From contig NZ_LRBG01000038.1 of the NCBI RefSeq assembly GCF_001580545.1, positions 124,001 through 188,000 on the forward strand: a stretch of 64,000 nucleotides of DNA, read 5' to 3'. The notes beneath the pieces were generated by a model. The model was given only the letters and a program-made list of their open reading frames with translations, searched no databases and was not told the origin of the DNA. Shown piece by piece: positions 43,948-53,685 of this stretch. Numbering within the stretch: position 1 is the stretch's first letter; each line of letters opens with the position of its first letter. Origin of the DNA: Paraburkholderia monticola. GTDB taxonomy: Bacteria > Pseudomonadota > Gammaproteobacteria > Burkholderiales > Burkholderiaceae. A program made the position numbers and the translations under genes.

Positions 43948-45465
43948 ATGCGTGCCGCGGCCATCGCGCGCGTCGCCGCGCCAGTCCTGCTCACCGGCTT
44001 GCTGAGCGGCTGTCTGCTCGGCCCCAACTACGAGCGCCCGAAAGTGGACGTGCCGGCAACGTACCGGTTTGCGTACTCGGATGTGGCCGATGTCGCCAAC
44101 ACCACGTGGTGGGAGCAGTTCGACGACCCGGTGCTGAACGACCTGGTGAAGACCGCGCTCGAGAACAACCTCAACGTGAAGCAGGCGGCCGCGCGTGTCG
44201 ACGAGTTCATGGGTCAGTTCGTGAGCACGCGTTCGGCACTGTTCCCGCAGGCGAGCGCCGGTTTCAGCGCGGCCCGCGAACGCGCATCGCAGAACGGGCC
44301 GACGCCGATACCGGCCGGCGTCTCGCCGGTCTTCAACGAGTTCCAGCCGAACCTGTCGGCGTTCTGGACCATCGACCTGTTTGGCCAGGTGCGGCGCGAA
44401 ACCGAGGCGGCACGTGCCAACGCGAACGCGGCCGAACAGAGCCGCCGCGCGACGATCCTGACGCTCGTCGCATCGGTCGCATCGTCGTATATCACGCTGC
44501 GCAGCCTCGACGCGCAACTCGAAATTGCCAAGAGCACGACGGAGAGTCGCGCCGATTCCGTGCATGTGTTCACGCTGCGCCAGCAGTTCGGCCAGACCTC
44601 GGATATGGAACTTGCGCAGAGCCAGTCCGACTATGCGGCGACGAAGGCGACCATCCCGCAATTCGAGCAGCAGATCGCGCAGCAGGAAGACGCGCTTGCG
44701 GTGCTGCTCGGCAGCAATCCGGAGCCGATCCTGCGCGGCCGCGCGCTGGTGGATCTCTCGACGCCAGCCGTGCCTGCGGGCATGCCGTCGGACCTGCTCG
44801 AACGCCGGCCCGACCTGCTGCAGGCCGAGCAGAATCTGGTCGCGCAAAATGCGCTGATCGGCGCGGCGCGCGCGCTGTATTTTCCGCAAATTTCGCTCAC
44901 CGGGCTGTTCGGATCTGTGAGCACGCAGTTCTCCAGTCTCTTCACCGGACCTGCGCGGGTATGGGAGTTCGCCGGCTCGGCAACGCTGCCGCTCTTTACG
45001 GGCGGCAATATCTACGGTCAGAACAAGCAGGCCGACGCGCGTCAGCAGGAGGCGCTGTTCGCCTACGGAAATGCGATCAAGGTTGCGTTCCAGCAGGTCG
45101 ACGACGCGTTGATCTCGGTGCAGAAGTCGCGCGAGCAGCTCGAGATTCTGAACGATCAGGTCACCTCGCTGCGCAAGTATCTGCGGCTCGCGCGGCTGCG
45201 CTACGAGGGCGGCTACACGAGCTTCCTGGAAGTGCTGGATGCCGAGCGCAATCTGTTCAGCGCGGAACTGCAGCAAACGCAGATCCGGGCCGCGACGCTG
45301 ACGAACCTCGTCAACCTCTACATGGCGATGGGCGGCGGCTGGGTGACCGAAGCGGAAAAACTGACGGTGCCTTCACCCGCGTCGCAACCGGCGCCGGCGA
45401 TGGCGCCGGTCTCGCAGAACGCGCCCGCGCCGGGCGCACCTGCGGCCGCGGGGGAGGCGCGATGA
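43948..45465 (+). CDS. RND efflux outer-membrane factor lipoprotein
   Basis: This 505-residue NodT/OprM-type channel has lipobox LSGC with Cys22, then LGPNYERPKVDVPATYRF, two OEP domains and ERRPDLLQAEQNLVAQNALIG. ATG 43948 is one base after the permease stop. A long Pro/Ala tail ends the protein. Its stop overlaps the pqiA start (ATGA), which links the pump to the Pqi genes. Confidence 0.9.
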   Translation: MRAAAIARVAAPVLLTGLLSGCLLGPNYERPKVDVPATYRFAYSDVADVANTTWWEQFDDPVLNDLVKTALENNLNVKQAAARVDEFMGQFVSTRSALFPQASAGFSAARERASQNGPTPIPAGVSPVFNEFQPNLSAFWTIDLFGQVRRETEAARANANAAEQSRRATILTLVASVASSYITLRSLDAQLEIAKSTTESRADSVHVFTLRQQFGQTSDMELAQSQSDYAATKATIPQFEQQIAQQEDALAVLLGSNPEPILRGRALVDLSTPAVPAGMPSDLLERRPDLLQAEQNLVAQNALIGAARALYFPQISLTGLFGSVSTQFSSLFTGPARVWEFAGSATLPLFTGGNIYGQNKQADARQQEALFAYGNAIKVAFQQVDDALISVQKSREQLEILNDQVTSLRKYLRLARLRYEGGYTSFLEVLDAERNLFSAELQQTQIRAATLTNLVNLYMAMGGGWVTEAEKLTVPSPASQPAPAMAPVSQNAPAPGAPAAAGEAR

Positions 45466-46742
45466 CGCGCAACGAGCTCATCGCCTGCGAACAATGCGAC
45501 CTGCTGCAGCTCGGCGCGCCGCCCGCCGCCGGCAATGCGTTGCGCTGCCGGCGTTGCCGCGCGGAGCTCAGACGAGGTCACTCGAACGGGCCCGAGTACG
45601 CGCTCGCCTTCACATGCGCGTCCCTGGTGCTGCTGGTGATCTCGAACGTGTTTCCAATCGTCGGTCTGGCGCTGAACGGTCATGTCGTGAACACCACGCT
45701 CGCGGGTGCGGTCCGCATGCTGTACGAGTTCGGAACGTGGCCGCTCGCGTTGCTGGTCGGCCTCACCACGATCGTCATGCCGGTGCTGCAGACCCTGGCG
45801 ATGCTCTGGCTGCTACTGCCGATGCACTTCGGGCGCGTGCCGTGGCGCGCGGCCGAGGGCTTTCGTATTTTTCAGCTGGCGCGGCCCTGGGGCATGACCG
45901 AGGTGCTGATCCTCGGTCTGCTGGTCGCGCTGGTCAAGCTCGCGCATATCGCGAAGGTGGTGCCGGGCACCGCGCTATGGTCGTTCGTCGCGCTGATGCT
46001 GCTGCTCGCGGCCGCGGCGGCGACGTTCGATCCGCACGAGGTGTGGACGCGTATCACGGCAAAGCGTGGCGCGCACGCATGGCAATTGCCGCCGATCCGC
46101 GTGCGCCACAACGCCGTCACGGCATCCGCCTACGGGCTCGCGCTGTGCGAGGAATGCGGACTGCTGGTCAAGCAGCCCGGCGGCGCCGGCCACCATGTCT
46201 GTCCGCGCTGCAAGACGCGGTTGCATCAGCGCAAGCCGGCGAGCCTGTCGCGGACCTGGGCGTTTCTGGTGGCGGCGATGGTCCTCTACATTCCGGCGAA
46301 CCTGCTGCCCGTGATGGACACGAGTTCGCTGTTCGGCACCCAGAAGGACACGATCATGAGCGGCGTGGTCTATCTGTGGGTGTCCGGCTCGTGGCCGCTT
46401 GCGCTGCTCGTGTTCATCGCGAGCATCGCCGTGCCGATGCTGAAAATTATCGGCCTCGCGTATCTCACGCTGTCCACGCAGCTTCGTTCGCAATGGCTAC
46501 TGGGGCAGCGCACGCGGATCTATCGCGCGATCGAACTGGTCGGGCGCTGGTCGATGCTCGACATCTATGTGATCACCATGCTGGTCGCGCTGGTGCAGTT
46601 TCAGGCGCTGGCGACGATCAAGGCGGGCCCGGCGTCGATCGCGTTCGGCGCGGTCGTCGTGCTGACGCTGTTCGCCGCGATGTCGTTCGATCCGCGCCTG
46701 ATGTGGGACGCTTTGGAGACAAACCGTGTCCACTCCGAATGA
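45462..46742 (+). CDS. pqiA: paraquat-inducible protein A family (PqiA)
   Basis: This 426-residue inner-membrane protein has two PqiA domains, each with a zinc-ribbon-like cysteine motif (CEQCDLL with CRRC; CEECGLL with CPRC) and four helices. PqiA works with the MCE protein PqiB and lipoprotein PqiC in moving lipids between membranes. The start ATG 45462 overlaps the outer-membrane factor stop. Confidence 0.9.
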   Translation: MTRNELIACEQCDLLQLGAPPAAGNALRCRRCRAELRRGHSNGPEYALAFTCASLVLLVISNVFPIVGLALNGHVVNTTLAGAVRMLYEFGTWPLALLVGLTTIVMPVLQTLAMLWLLLPMHFGRVPWRAAEGFRIFQLARPWGMTEVLILGLLVALVKLAHIAKVVPGTALWSFVALMLLLAAAAATFDPHEVWTRITAKRGAHAWQLPPIRVRHNAVTASAYGLALCEECGLLVKQPGGAGHHVCPRCKTRLHQRKPASLSRTWAFLVAAMVLYIPANLLPVMDTSSLFGTQKDTIMSGVVYLWVSGSWPLALLVFIASIAVPMLKIIGLAYLTLSTQLRSQWLLGQRTRIYRAIELVGRWSMLDIYVITMLVALVQFQALATIKAGPASIAFGAVVVLTLFAAMSFDPRLMWDALETNRVHSE

Positions 46743-48339
46743 AGATCCCGATCTGCCTGCGGCGGAGCCGGTGCCGCGCTCGCGTTGGCGGATGCAACTG
46801 GTCTGGCTGGTGCCGATCGTCGCGATACTGATCGGCGGCTGGCTGGCGGTAAAGGCAGTGATGGAGCGCGGCGAGCAGATCACCATCACTTTCATGACGG
46901 GTGACGGTCTCGAAGCCGGCAAGACCAAGCTCAAGTTCAAGGACGTCGATATCGGCGTGGTCGAGGCGGTCTCGCTGACGCCGGACCACAAGCGCGTGGT
47001 GGCCAAGGCTGAAGTCACGCGCGACGTGTCGGACCTGCTCGTCGACAACACGCGCTTCTGGGTCGTGCGTCCGCGCATTTCGGGCGGCACGGTGTCGGGA
47101 CTCGGCACGCTGTTGTCGGGCTCGTATATCGACGTCGATGTCGGTAATTCGGAGAAAGCGCGCCGCAGTTTCGTCGGCCTCGAGGAGCCGCCGGTGATCG
47201 CGAGCGACATACCGGGGCACGAATACACGCTGCATGGAGTAGGCCTCGGCTCGCTCGACGCGGGTACGCCCATCTTTTTCCGCAGAATTCAGGTGGGCCA
47301 GGTAGCGTCGTACAAGTTGGACCCCGACGGCCGCGGCGTCACCGTGAAGGTCTTCGTCAACGCGCCTTACGACCGCTTCGTGAAAACCGACACGCGCTTC
47401 TGGCATGCAAGCGGTGTCGACATGTCGTTAGACAGCAGTGGCGTGCGCGTCCAATCACAGTCGATCGTGTCGATCATCATCGGGGGAGTCGCATTCGAAT
47501 CGCCGCCCGATTCGCAAGTGGAGACGAGCGCCGATTCCAACACCCCATTCGAGCTGTACGGAACGCGCGACGAAGCCATGAAGATGCACGATCGCCTCAT
47601 CGACAAGTACGTGATCAATTTCACGGATTCCGTGCGCGGTCTGACCGTTGGCGCACCGGTCGATTTCCGAGGTATCGAGGTCGGCGAAGTGACGGCGATC
47701 TATACGCGCTTCGATCCGGTCAAACGCCGTTTCAGCACTCCCGTCGAGATCAATCTTTATCCGGAGCGCTTCACGTCGCGTTATGAGAACGACGGCGCCG
47801 GCGGCCGGGTCACCACCGACCGGCGCGGTCTCGCGAACTACCTCGTCGCGAACGGCTTCCGCTTCCAGCTCAGAAGCGGCAATGTGCTGACCGGCCAGCA
47901 GTATGTCGCGGTGGACGTTTTCCCGGACGCAGCGAAGGCGACGATCGACTGGAGCAAGACGCCGCCCGAAATGCCGGCAGTCCCGCGCGCCCTGCAATCG
48001 CTGCAGGACTCGGTCACGCGTTTGCTGACCAGGCTCAACAGCATACCCTTCCAGGACATCGGCAACGACGCGCGCTCGACGCTGCGCACGACCAACGCGA
48101 TGATCGCGCAGTTGAACACACAAGTCGTGCCGAAAGCGAGCAACACGCTACAGTCCGCGCAAACCACGCTCGATTCCGCGAATGCGGCGCTACAGCCTGA
48201 CTCGTCGCTCCAGCAATCGACGGAGGACGCGATGCGTGAGCTGACTCGCACAGCGGTCTCGTTGCGCACGCTGGCCGACTATTTGTCGCAGCATCCGGAA
48301 TCGCTCGTGCGCGGCAAGTCGGAGGAAAAGAAGCCATGA
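46726..48339 (+). CDS. pqiB: MCE-domain protein PqiB
   Basis: This 537-residue protein has one N-terminal transmembrane helix (LVWLVPIVAILIGGWLAVKAV) and successive MCE domains (TFMTGDGLEAGKTKLKFKDVDIG and later LTVGAPVDFRGIEVGEV), forming a periplasm-spanning tunnel for lipids in the known homologue. The start is GTG 46726, 17 bases inside the 3' end of pqiA. A C-terminal helical tail follows the MCE units. Confidence 0.9.
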   Translation: MSTPNEDPDLPAAEPVPRSRWRMQLVWLVPIVAILIGGWLAVKAVMERGEQITITFMTGDGLEAGKTKLKFKDVDIGVVEAVSLTPDHKRVVAKAEVTRDVSDLLVDNTRFWVVRPRISGGTVSGLGTLLSGSYIDVDVGNSEKARRSFVGLEEPPVIASDIPGHEYTLHGVGLGSLDAGTPIFFRRIQVGQVASYKLDPDGRGVTVKVFVNAPYDRFVKTDTRFWHASGVDMSLDSSGVRVQSQSIVSIIIGGVAFESPPDSQVETSADSNTPFELYGTRDEAMKMHDRLIDKYVINFTDSVRGLTVGAPVDFRGIEVGEVTAIYTRFDPVKRRFSTPVEINLYPERFTSRYENDGAGGRVTTDRRGLANYLVANGFRFQLRSGNVLTGQQYVAVDVFPDAAKATIDWSKTPPEMPAVPRALQSLQDSVTRLLTRLNSIPFQDIGNDARSTLRTTNAMIAQLNTQVVPKASNTLQSAQTTLDSANAALQPDSSLQQSTEDAMRELTRTAVSLRTLADYLSQHPESLVRGKSEEKKP

Positions 48340-48950
48340 GAGATACGATGGCCTCCCGCTTTCTAGCCCGCTTCGCGGCCGTGCTGATGGTAGCGCTCGC
48401 CGGCGCCTTGCTCGGCGCCTGCAAGTCGCCACCGACGAACTTCTACACGCTGAGCCCCGACGAATCGCTGAGCAGCACCGGCGCGAGCCGGCCGATCGCC
48501 GCGGTGATCGGTCCGGTCACGATACCCGGGGTGGTGGACCGGCCGCAGATCGTCACGCGCATCGGCGACAACGAGGTCGCGGTCAACGAATTCGACCAAT
48601 GGGCGCAGCCGCTCGGTGGCGGCATCGGCCGCGTGATTGCGGCCGACCTCGGCGTGCTGCTGAACTCGCAGCAGATTTCGGTGTTCGATGCGGTGCGCGA
48701 TCCGGCCGTCGTCTGGCACGTGCGGATCGACGTGATGCGCTTCGAGTCCGTGCCGGGGCGCGACGTCACCGTCGACGTGATCTGGGCCGTGCGTGCGCCG
48801 GGCAAGGGGCGCACCGTCACCGGCCGCTCGGTCGCGCGCGAGACCGTGTCCGGTCCCGGCATCGAGCCGCTCATCGCCGCTCACGATCGCGCACTCGCTT
48901 CAGTGAGTCGCGACATCGCCGCCGCGGTGCAGGCAAATCCTGTTCGGTGA
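48336..48950 (+). CDS. pqiC: PqiC-type outer-membrane lipoprotein
   Basis: This 204-residue lipoprotein has lipobox LGAC with Cys29, then FYTLSPDE and the ABC-type auxiliary (DUF330) fold. PqiC anchors the PqiB tunnel to the outer membrane in the homologous system. ATG 48336 overlaps the pqiB stop. It is the last of seven closely spaced genes from 39021. Confidence 0.88.
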   Translation: MRDTMASRFLARFAAVLMVALAGALLGACKSPPTNFYTLSPDESLSSTGASRPIAAVIGPVTIPGVVDRPQIVTRIGDNEVAVNEFDQWAQPLGGGIGRVIAADLGVLLNSQQISVFDAVRDPAVVWHVRIDVMRFESVPGRDVTVDVIWAVRAPGKGRTVTGRSVARETVSGPGIEPLIAAHDRALASVSRDIAAAVQANPVR

Positions 48951-49020
48951 CGCGTCCCATTGAGTTATGTCAACGTTCACAGCGCACGACCCCGCGCGCT
49001 GCGCCGGGCCGCGCGCATAA

Positions 49021-49038
49021 TAAGACTTTGGTCCGATT
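49021..49038. promoter_or_regulatory. FixJ-type box d, upstream of the DUF3141 operon
   Basis: TAAGACTTTGGTCCGATT matches the consensus with one change. It lies 91 bases before the DUF3141 start codon; TTCAAT at 49065-49070 is a possible -10. This box would control the DUF3141-pta-ackA-fabI run. Confidence 0.6.
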
Positions 49039-49128
49039 GCGGGAGGCCGGGGCCAACTCCACGATTCAATCGATGCACGGCACGCGCCTCGGCAGCGATC
49101 GTGACGCGCACCTTTCAGGAGTCGCCCG

Positions 49129-51465
49129 ATGGACGCTGAAACGCTGTTGTCACAAAGCCAGGATATCGCCTCGAAAATCTCCCACGTGCTGCAAAAGCGC
49201 ACGCAAATCGCCCAGCGGCATCTGAACGAACGGGTTTCCGAAACGCTGGGGCTCGATCACAACGACAGCGTGCCAGTCAGCTCGGCGGCCGCGCCGTTCA
49301 ATCCGCTGAATGCATGGCAATACACCGTGGACACCATGCAGCGCTCACTGCTGTTCTGGGACACGCTGTACAAGCGCGGCAACGAGTTCGTCGAACGCAG
49401 CGCCGCCGGTCCCACGCCGGTGCTGCATTTCGAATACGACATGCTGGTCGATGGCCGCACCTTCGAGCGGCCCGTCAACTACGCGCTGCTGCAACTGCGT
49501 CCGCTCGAAGGCGTGGGCGTCGACGTGCGCAAACGCCCGTATCTGATCATCGATCCGCGCGCGGGGCACGGCCCCGGCATCGGCGGCTTCAAAGACGATT
49601 CGCAGGCGGGTATCGCGCTGCGCGCGGGCTATCCCGTCTACTTCGTCGTGTTCTTTCGCGATCCGGAGCCCGGTCAGACCATGCTCGACGTGTGCAACGC
49701 CGAGCAACTCTTCGTGCGCAAGGTGCGCTCGCTCCATCCCGACAGTCCGAAGCCCGCGATCATCGGCAATTGCCAGGGCGGCTGGGCGGCGATGATGCTC
49801 GCGAGTTCCGACCCCGACGACACCGGTCCGATCGTCATCAACGGTGCGCCGATGTCGTACTGGGGCGGCGCCTGGAGCGAAGGCGGGGGCGACAACCCGA
49901 TGCGCTACTCGGGCGGCATGCTGGGCGGCACGTGGCTCGCGTCGTACGCGGCGGATCTCGGCAACGGCAAGTTCGACGGCGCGTATCTGGTGGAGAACTT
50001 CGAGAACCTGAACCCCGCCAACACGTTCTGGGACAAGTATTACCACCTGTTCTCGAACATCGACACCGAGCCGCCGCGCTTTCTGGAATTCGAGCGCTGG
50101 TGGGGCAGCTATTACCTGATGAATCGGGAAGAAATCGAATGGATCACGCGCAATCTGTTCGTCGGCAACAAGCTGTGGTCGGGCGGTGTGACGAACAGCA
50201 GCGGCCAGAGTTTCGATCTGCGTGAAATCCGCTCGCCGATCGTCCTGTTCGCGTCGATGGGCGACAACATCACGCCGCCGCAGCAGGCTTTCAACTGGGT
50301 GGCCGACCTCTACGGCAGCACCGAGGAGATCAAGGCGCGCGGTCAGGTGATCGTCGGCCTGACGCACGAGAACATCGGTCACCTCGGCATTTTCGTGTCC
50401 GGCAAAGTCGCGCGAAAGGAGCACAAGCAGATCGTCTCCGTGCTCGAGACCATCGAAACGTTTCCGCCCGGGCTCTATGGCATGAGCATCAACGAGGTCA
50501 GGAACGCGGCCGGCGAGGTCGAATACGAAGTGGATTTTCACGAGCGGCGGCTCGAGGAGATCGCCGCGCATTACAACCGCTTCGGCCGCGTCGACGAAAA
50601 GCCGTTCGAAGCGGTCGCCGCGGTGTCCAACCTGAATCAGCGCATGTATGAACTGCTCGCGCAGCCGTTCGTGCAAGCGATGTCGAACGAGACGAGCGCG
50701 CGCATGCTGCGCCAGTTTCATCCGCTGCGCTGGCAGCGCTGGGCGGTCTCCGCGATGAACCCCTGGTTGGGCTGGCTGCCGGCGGCCGCGCAGTCGGTGC
50801 GCGACAATCGTCAGCGCGCCAGCGTGGACAACCCGTGGAGCAAGCTCGAACACAACGGCTCGGAAATGCTCAGCGCGTCGCTCGACTATTACCGCGCGAT
50901 GCGCGACGCGGGAACCGAGGCCAGCTTCTTCAGCGTGTACGCGAATCTGTATGCGACGTTCCTCGGCAAAGCGTCCGCCGACGGCTTGCCCGCGCCAGCC
51001 GGCGCGGTCAATCCGCGCGAGTTGCCGTTCGTGCGCACGGCCTTGCAGGCGATCGGCGAGGGTGGCTACACCGAGGCGCTCGCGCGCGCGGCCTTCCTGC
51101 TGTCGCACAAGGGCGCGTCGTTGCCGCTCGCGCGCTTCGAGCTGCGTAAGGAGATCGCTGAGAGCTACGCGCAGTACCTGCCCGACATCGCCTCCGATCA
51201 CTGGCGGCGCATTCGCGGCGAGCAGGAAATCATCGTCAGCTTCGAACCGGACGAGGCGATTGCCACGCTGCCGAAACTGCTCGAACACAGCGAGGACCGC
51301 GCCCGCTTCCTGGAACTGCTCGACAAGCTGATCGTCGACGAGCGCGTGTTGAATTCCGCACCCGACGCCGCGCAAAAGGAGGCCTACGAACGCATCCGCG
51401 CGGTGCTGGCGCCGCGCGAGAGCCGCAAACGCCCCGCGCGTTTGCCGGCTGGGACGCGCGCGTGA
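49129..51465 (+). CDS. DUF3141 protein: PhaC-like alpha/beta hydrolase with C-terminal TerB-like region
   Basis: This 778-residue protein has an N-terminal half with an alpha/beta hydrolase fold whose nucleophile elbow is GNCQGG (Cys215), as in polyhydroxyalkanoate synthases. The triad Asp lies in MGDNITPP and the His in GHLGIF. Residues from about 610 on form a helical region resembling TerB (tellurite-resistance-like) domains. The family often bears the name 3-hydroxyalkanoate synthetase, but the reaction is unproven. First gene of an operon with Pta, AckA and FabI and preceded by a FixJ-type box, which suggests a link to acetyl-CoA overflow under stress. Confidence 0.82.
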   Translation: MDAETLLSQSQDIASKISHVLQKRTQIAQRHLNERVSETLGLDHNDSVPVSSAAAPFNPLNAWQYTVDTMQRSLLFWDTLYKRGNEFVERSAAGPTPVLHFEYDMLVDGRTFERPVNYALLQLRPLEGVGVDVRKRPYLIIDPRAGHGPGIGGFKDDSQAGIALRAGYPVYFVVFFRDPEPGQTMLDVCNAEQLFVRKVRSLHPDSPKPAIIGNCQGGWAAMMLASSDPDDTGPIVINGAPMSYWGGAWSEGGGDNPMRYSGGMLGGTWLASYAADLGNGKFDGAYLVENFENLNPANTFWDKYYHLFSNIDTEPPRFLEFERWWGSYYLMNREEIEWITRNLFVGNKLWSGGVTNSSGQSFDLREIRSPIVLFASMGDNITPPQQAFNWVADLYGSTEEIKARGQVIVGLTHENIGHLGIFVSGKVARKEHKQIVSVLETIETFPPGLYGMSINEVRNAAGEVEYEVDFHERRLEEIAAHYNRFGRVDEKPFEAVAAVSNLNQRMYELLAQPFVQAMSNETSARMLRQFHPLRWQRWAVSAMNPWLGWLPAAAQSVRDNRQRASVDNPWSKLEHNGSEMLSASLDYYRAMRDAGTEASFFSVYANLYATFLGKASADGLPAPAGAVNPRELPFVRTALQAIGEGGYTEALARAAFLLSHKGASLPLARFELRKEIAESYAQYLPDIASDHWRRIRGEQEIIVSFEPDEAIATLPKLLEHSEDRARFLELLDKLIVDERVLNSAPDAAQKEAYERIRAVLAPRESRKRPARLPAGTRA

Positions 51466-51555
51466 GCGAGCGGCGCGGCGCGCGGCCGGACGTCGGCGCG
51501 ACGCGCCCGTTGGCACGGCGCAACCCGACACGTCGTACACACGAGGAATATATCG

Positions 51556-52491
51556 ATGGAAAAGCACGCGAAGTACCGGCGTCTGATCGAATACTGCCAG
51601 ACGCTGCCGGCGTTGCCGACCGCGGTCGCGCATCCGTGTGACCAGAGTTCGCTGAAGGGCGCGGTCGAAGCGGCCGGGATGGGATTGATCGCGCCGGTGC
51701 TGGTCGGGCCGCGCGCGCGCATCGAAGCGATTGCCGCTGAACACGGCATCGACATCTCGGCGTTCGAGATCGTCGACGCGCCGCATAGCCATGCGTCCGC
51801 CGCCGCCGCCGTGCAACTGGTGCGCGAAGGCAAGGCCGAGGCCTTGATGAAGGGCAGCCTGCACACGGACGAACTGATGGCCGAGGTGATTCGCCGCGAC
51901 ACCGGCCTGCGCAGCGCGCGGCGTATCAGCCATTGCTTCGTGATGGACGTACCCGCGTACGACCAGGCGCTGATCATCACCGATGCCGCGGTCAACATCG
52001 CGCCGACGCTCGAAGAGAAAGTCGACATCCTGCAGAACGCGATCGACCTTGGGCACGCGCTGGGGGTGGACGAAGTGCGCGTGGCGATTTTGTCTGCTAC
52101 CGAGAGCGTCAATCCGAAGATCCCATCGACGGTGGAAGCGGCGGCGCTGTGCAAGATGGTGGACCGCGGGCAGATTACCGGCGGGCTCGTCGACGGTCCG
52201 CTCGCGCTCGACAACGCGATCGACATCGAAGCGACCCGCATCAAGCACATCGAGTCGCGGGTCGCCGGGCGCGCCAACGTGTTGCTGGTGCCGGATCTCG
52301 AAGCGGGCAACATGCTCGCGAAAAGCCTGTCGTTTCTGGCCGGCGCGGACTCGGCGGGCATCGTGCTCGGCGCGCGCGTGCCGATCATTTTGACGAGCCG
52401 CGCGGATTCGCTGACGTCGCGTCTCGCGTCGTGCGCGGTCGCCGCGCTGGTGGCGAAGGCGCGGCGCGAAGCCGGCAAGGTGCTCGGGTGA
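51556..52491 (+). CDS. pta: phosphate acetyltransferase (phosphotransacylase family)
   Basis: This 311-residue enzyme converts acetyl-CoA and phosphate to acetyl phosphate. It has the short, single-domain phosphate acetyl/butyryltransferase form: GLIAPVLVGP, LMKGSLHTDELM, SATESVNPKIPSTVEAAAL, DGPLALDNA and LVPDLEAGNMLAKSL. Coupled to acetate kinase (four-base gap), it would make ATP from acetyl-CoA. It follows the DUF3141 gene after 90 bases. Butyryl or propionyl substrates cannot be excluded. Confidence 0.87.
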   Translation: MEKHAKYRRLIEYCQTLPALPTAVAHPCDQSSLKGAVEAAGMGLIAPVLVGPRARIEAIAAEHGIDISAFEIVDAPHSHASAAAAVQLVREGKAEALMKGSLHTDELMAEVIRRDTGLRSARRISHCFVMDVPAYDQALIITDAAVNIAPTLEEKVDILQNAIDLGHALGVDEVRVAILSATESVNPKIPSTVEAAALCKMVDRGQITGGLVDGPLALDNAIDIEATRIKHIESRVAGRANVLLVPDLEAGNMLAKSLSFLAGADSAGIVLGARVPIILTSRADSLTSRLASCAVAALVAKARREAGKVLG

Positions 52492-52495
52492 CGTC

Positions 52496-53668
52496 ATGGC
52501 GGATGTGATCCTCGTATTGAACGCGGGTTCGTCGAGCCTCAAGTTCAGCGTCTTCGACGCGCAACACGCGCAACTCGAGCTGATTCTGCACGGGCAGATC
52601 GAAGGGCTCTACACGAGCCCGCGTTTTCGCGCGACCGACCGCCACGGCGCGGCCAGCTCGCACGAGTGGGGCGACGGCCACCAGCTCGGCCATCAGGGCG
52701 CGATCGAATATCTGGGCGGCTTTCTGCGCGATCACGGCGACGGCCATCAGCTGAAGGCGGTCGGGCATCGCGTCGTGCACGGCGGCCAGCGCTTTACCGG
52801 CCCCGTGATCGCGACCCCCGAAGTGCTCGCCGAACTGGACGGCCTGAGCCCGCTCGCGCCGTTGCATCAGCCGCATAACCTGAAGCCGATCCGCATCCTC
52901 GCGCAACTGCGTCCCGACCTGCCCCAGGTCGCGTGCTTCGACACCACGTTTCATCGCACGCAAACGGAGATCGCGCAGGCCTATGCGCTGCCCGCGTCGA
53001 TTACCGGGCGCGGTGTGCAGCGCTACGGTTTTCATGGGCTCTCGTACGAATACGTCGCGAGCGTGCTGCCGGACATCGCGCCGGCCGCGGCCGCGGGGCG
53101 CACCGTGGTCGCGCATCTGGGCAACGGCGCGAGCATGTGCGCGATGGTCGCGGGCAAGAGCGTGGCCAGCACGATGGGCTTCACGGCGGTGGACGGCCTG
53201 CCGATGGGCACGCGCTGCGGCAGCCTCGATCCCGGCGTGCTTCTCTATCTGCTCGACGAACTGAAGATGGATTCGCAGACGATCGCGGACCTGATCTACA
53301 AAGGCTCGGGGTTGCTCGGTATGTCGGGCATCTCGGGCGACATGCGCGTGCTGCTCGACAGCGAGGACCCGCGCGCCCGCTTTGCCATCGACGTCTACAC
53401 TTACCGCATCGGGCGCGAACTCGGCAGTCCGGCCGCGGCGATGCAAGGTCTCGACGCGGTGGTGCTGACCGCTGGCATCGGCGAGCATGCCGTCGCGATC
53501 CGCGAGCGGATCGTGCGCGACGCGGCGTGGCTCGGGGCCGAACTCGACGAAGATGCCAACCGGGCGGGTGGCCCGCTGATCAGCCGCGCTTCGAGCAAGG
53601 TGCCGGTGTGGGTCGTGCCGACCAACGAGGAATTGATGATCGCCCGCCATACGCGCGCGATTGCCTAG
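52496..53668 (+). CDS. ackA: acetate/propionate kinase
   Basis: This 390-residue ASKHA-fold kinase opens with ILVLNAGSSSLKFSVFD and continues with HRVVHGG, CFDTTFH, RYGFHGLSYEY, HLGNGASMCA, GFTAVDGLPMGTRCG and TAGIGEHA. It forms ATP and acetate from acetyl phosphate made by the preceding enzyme. Same operon as DUF3141 and FabI. Such a pair supports fermentative ATP gain at low oxygen. Confidence 0.9.
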   Translation: MADVILVLNAGSSSLKFSVFDAQHAQLELILHGQIEGLYTSPRFRATDRHGAASSHEWGDGHQLGHQGAIEYLGGFLRDHGDGHQLKAVGHRVVHGGQRFTGPVIATPEVLAELDGLSPLAPLHQPHNLKPIRILAQLRPDLPQVACFDTTFHRTQTEIAQAYALPASITGRGVQRYGFHGLSYEYVASVLPDIAPAAAAGRTVVAHLGNGASMCAMVAGKSVASTMGFTAVDGLPMGTRCGSLDPGVLLYLLDELKMDSQTIADLIYKGSGLLGMSGISGDMRVLLDSEDPRARFAIDVYTYRIGRELGSPAAAMQGLDAVVLTAGIGEHAVAIRERIVRDAAWLGAELDEDANRAGGPLISRASSKVPVWVVPTNEELMIARHTRAIA

Positions 53669-53685
53669 ACCCAGGGAGCTTCACC

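Noticed and set aside
41322..44027. Long - strand open frame opposite the AcrB-type permease
   Set aside because: Composition typical of an antisense shadow; the sense strand encodes a full-length permease.
49345..52542. Long - strand open frame opposite the DUF3141 and pta genes
   Set aside because: Arg/His/Asp-rich translation without signatures, antisense to well-supported genes.
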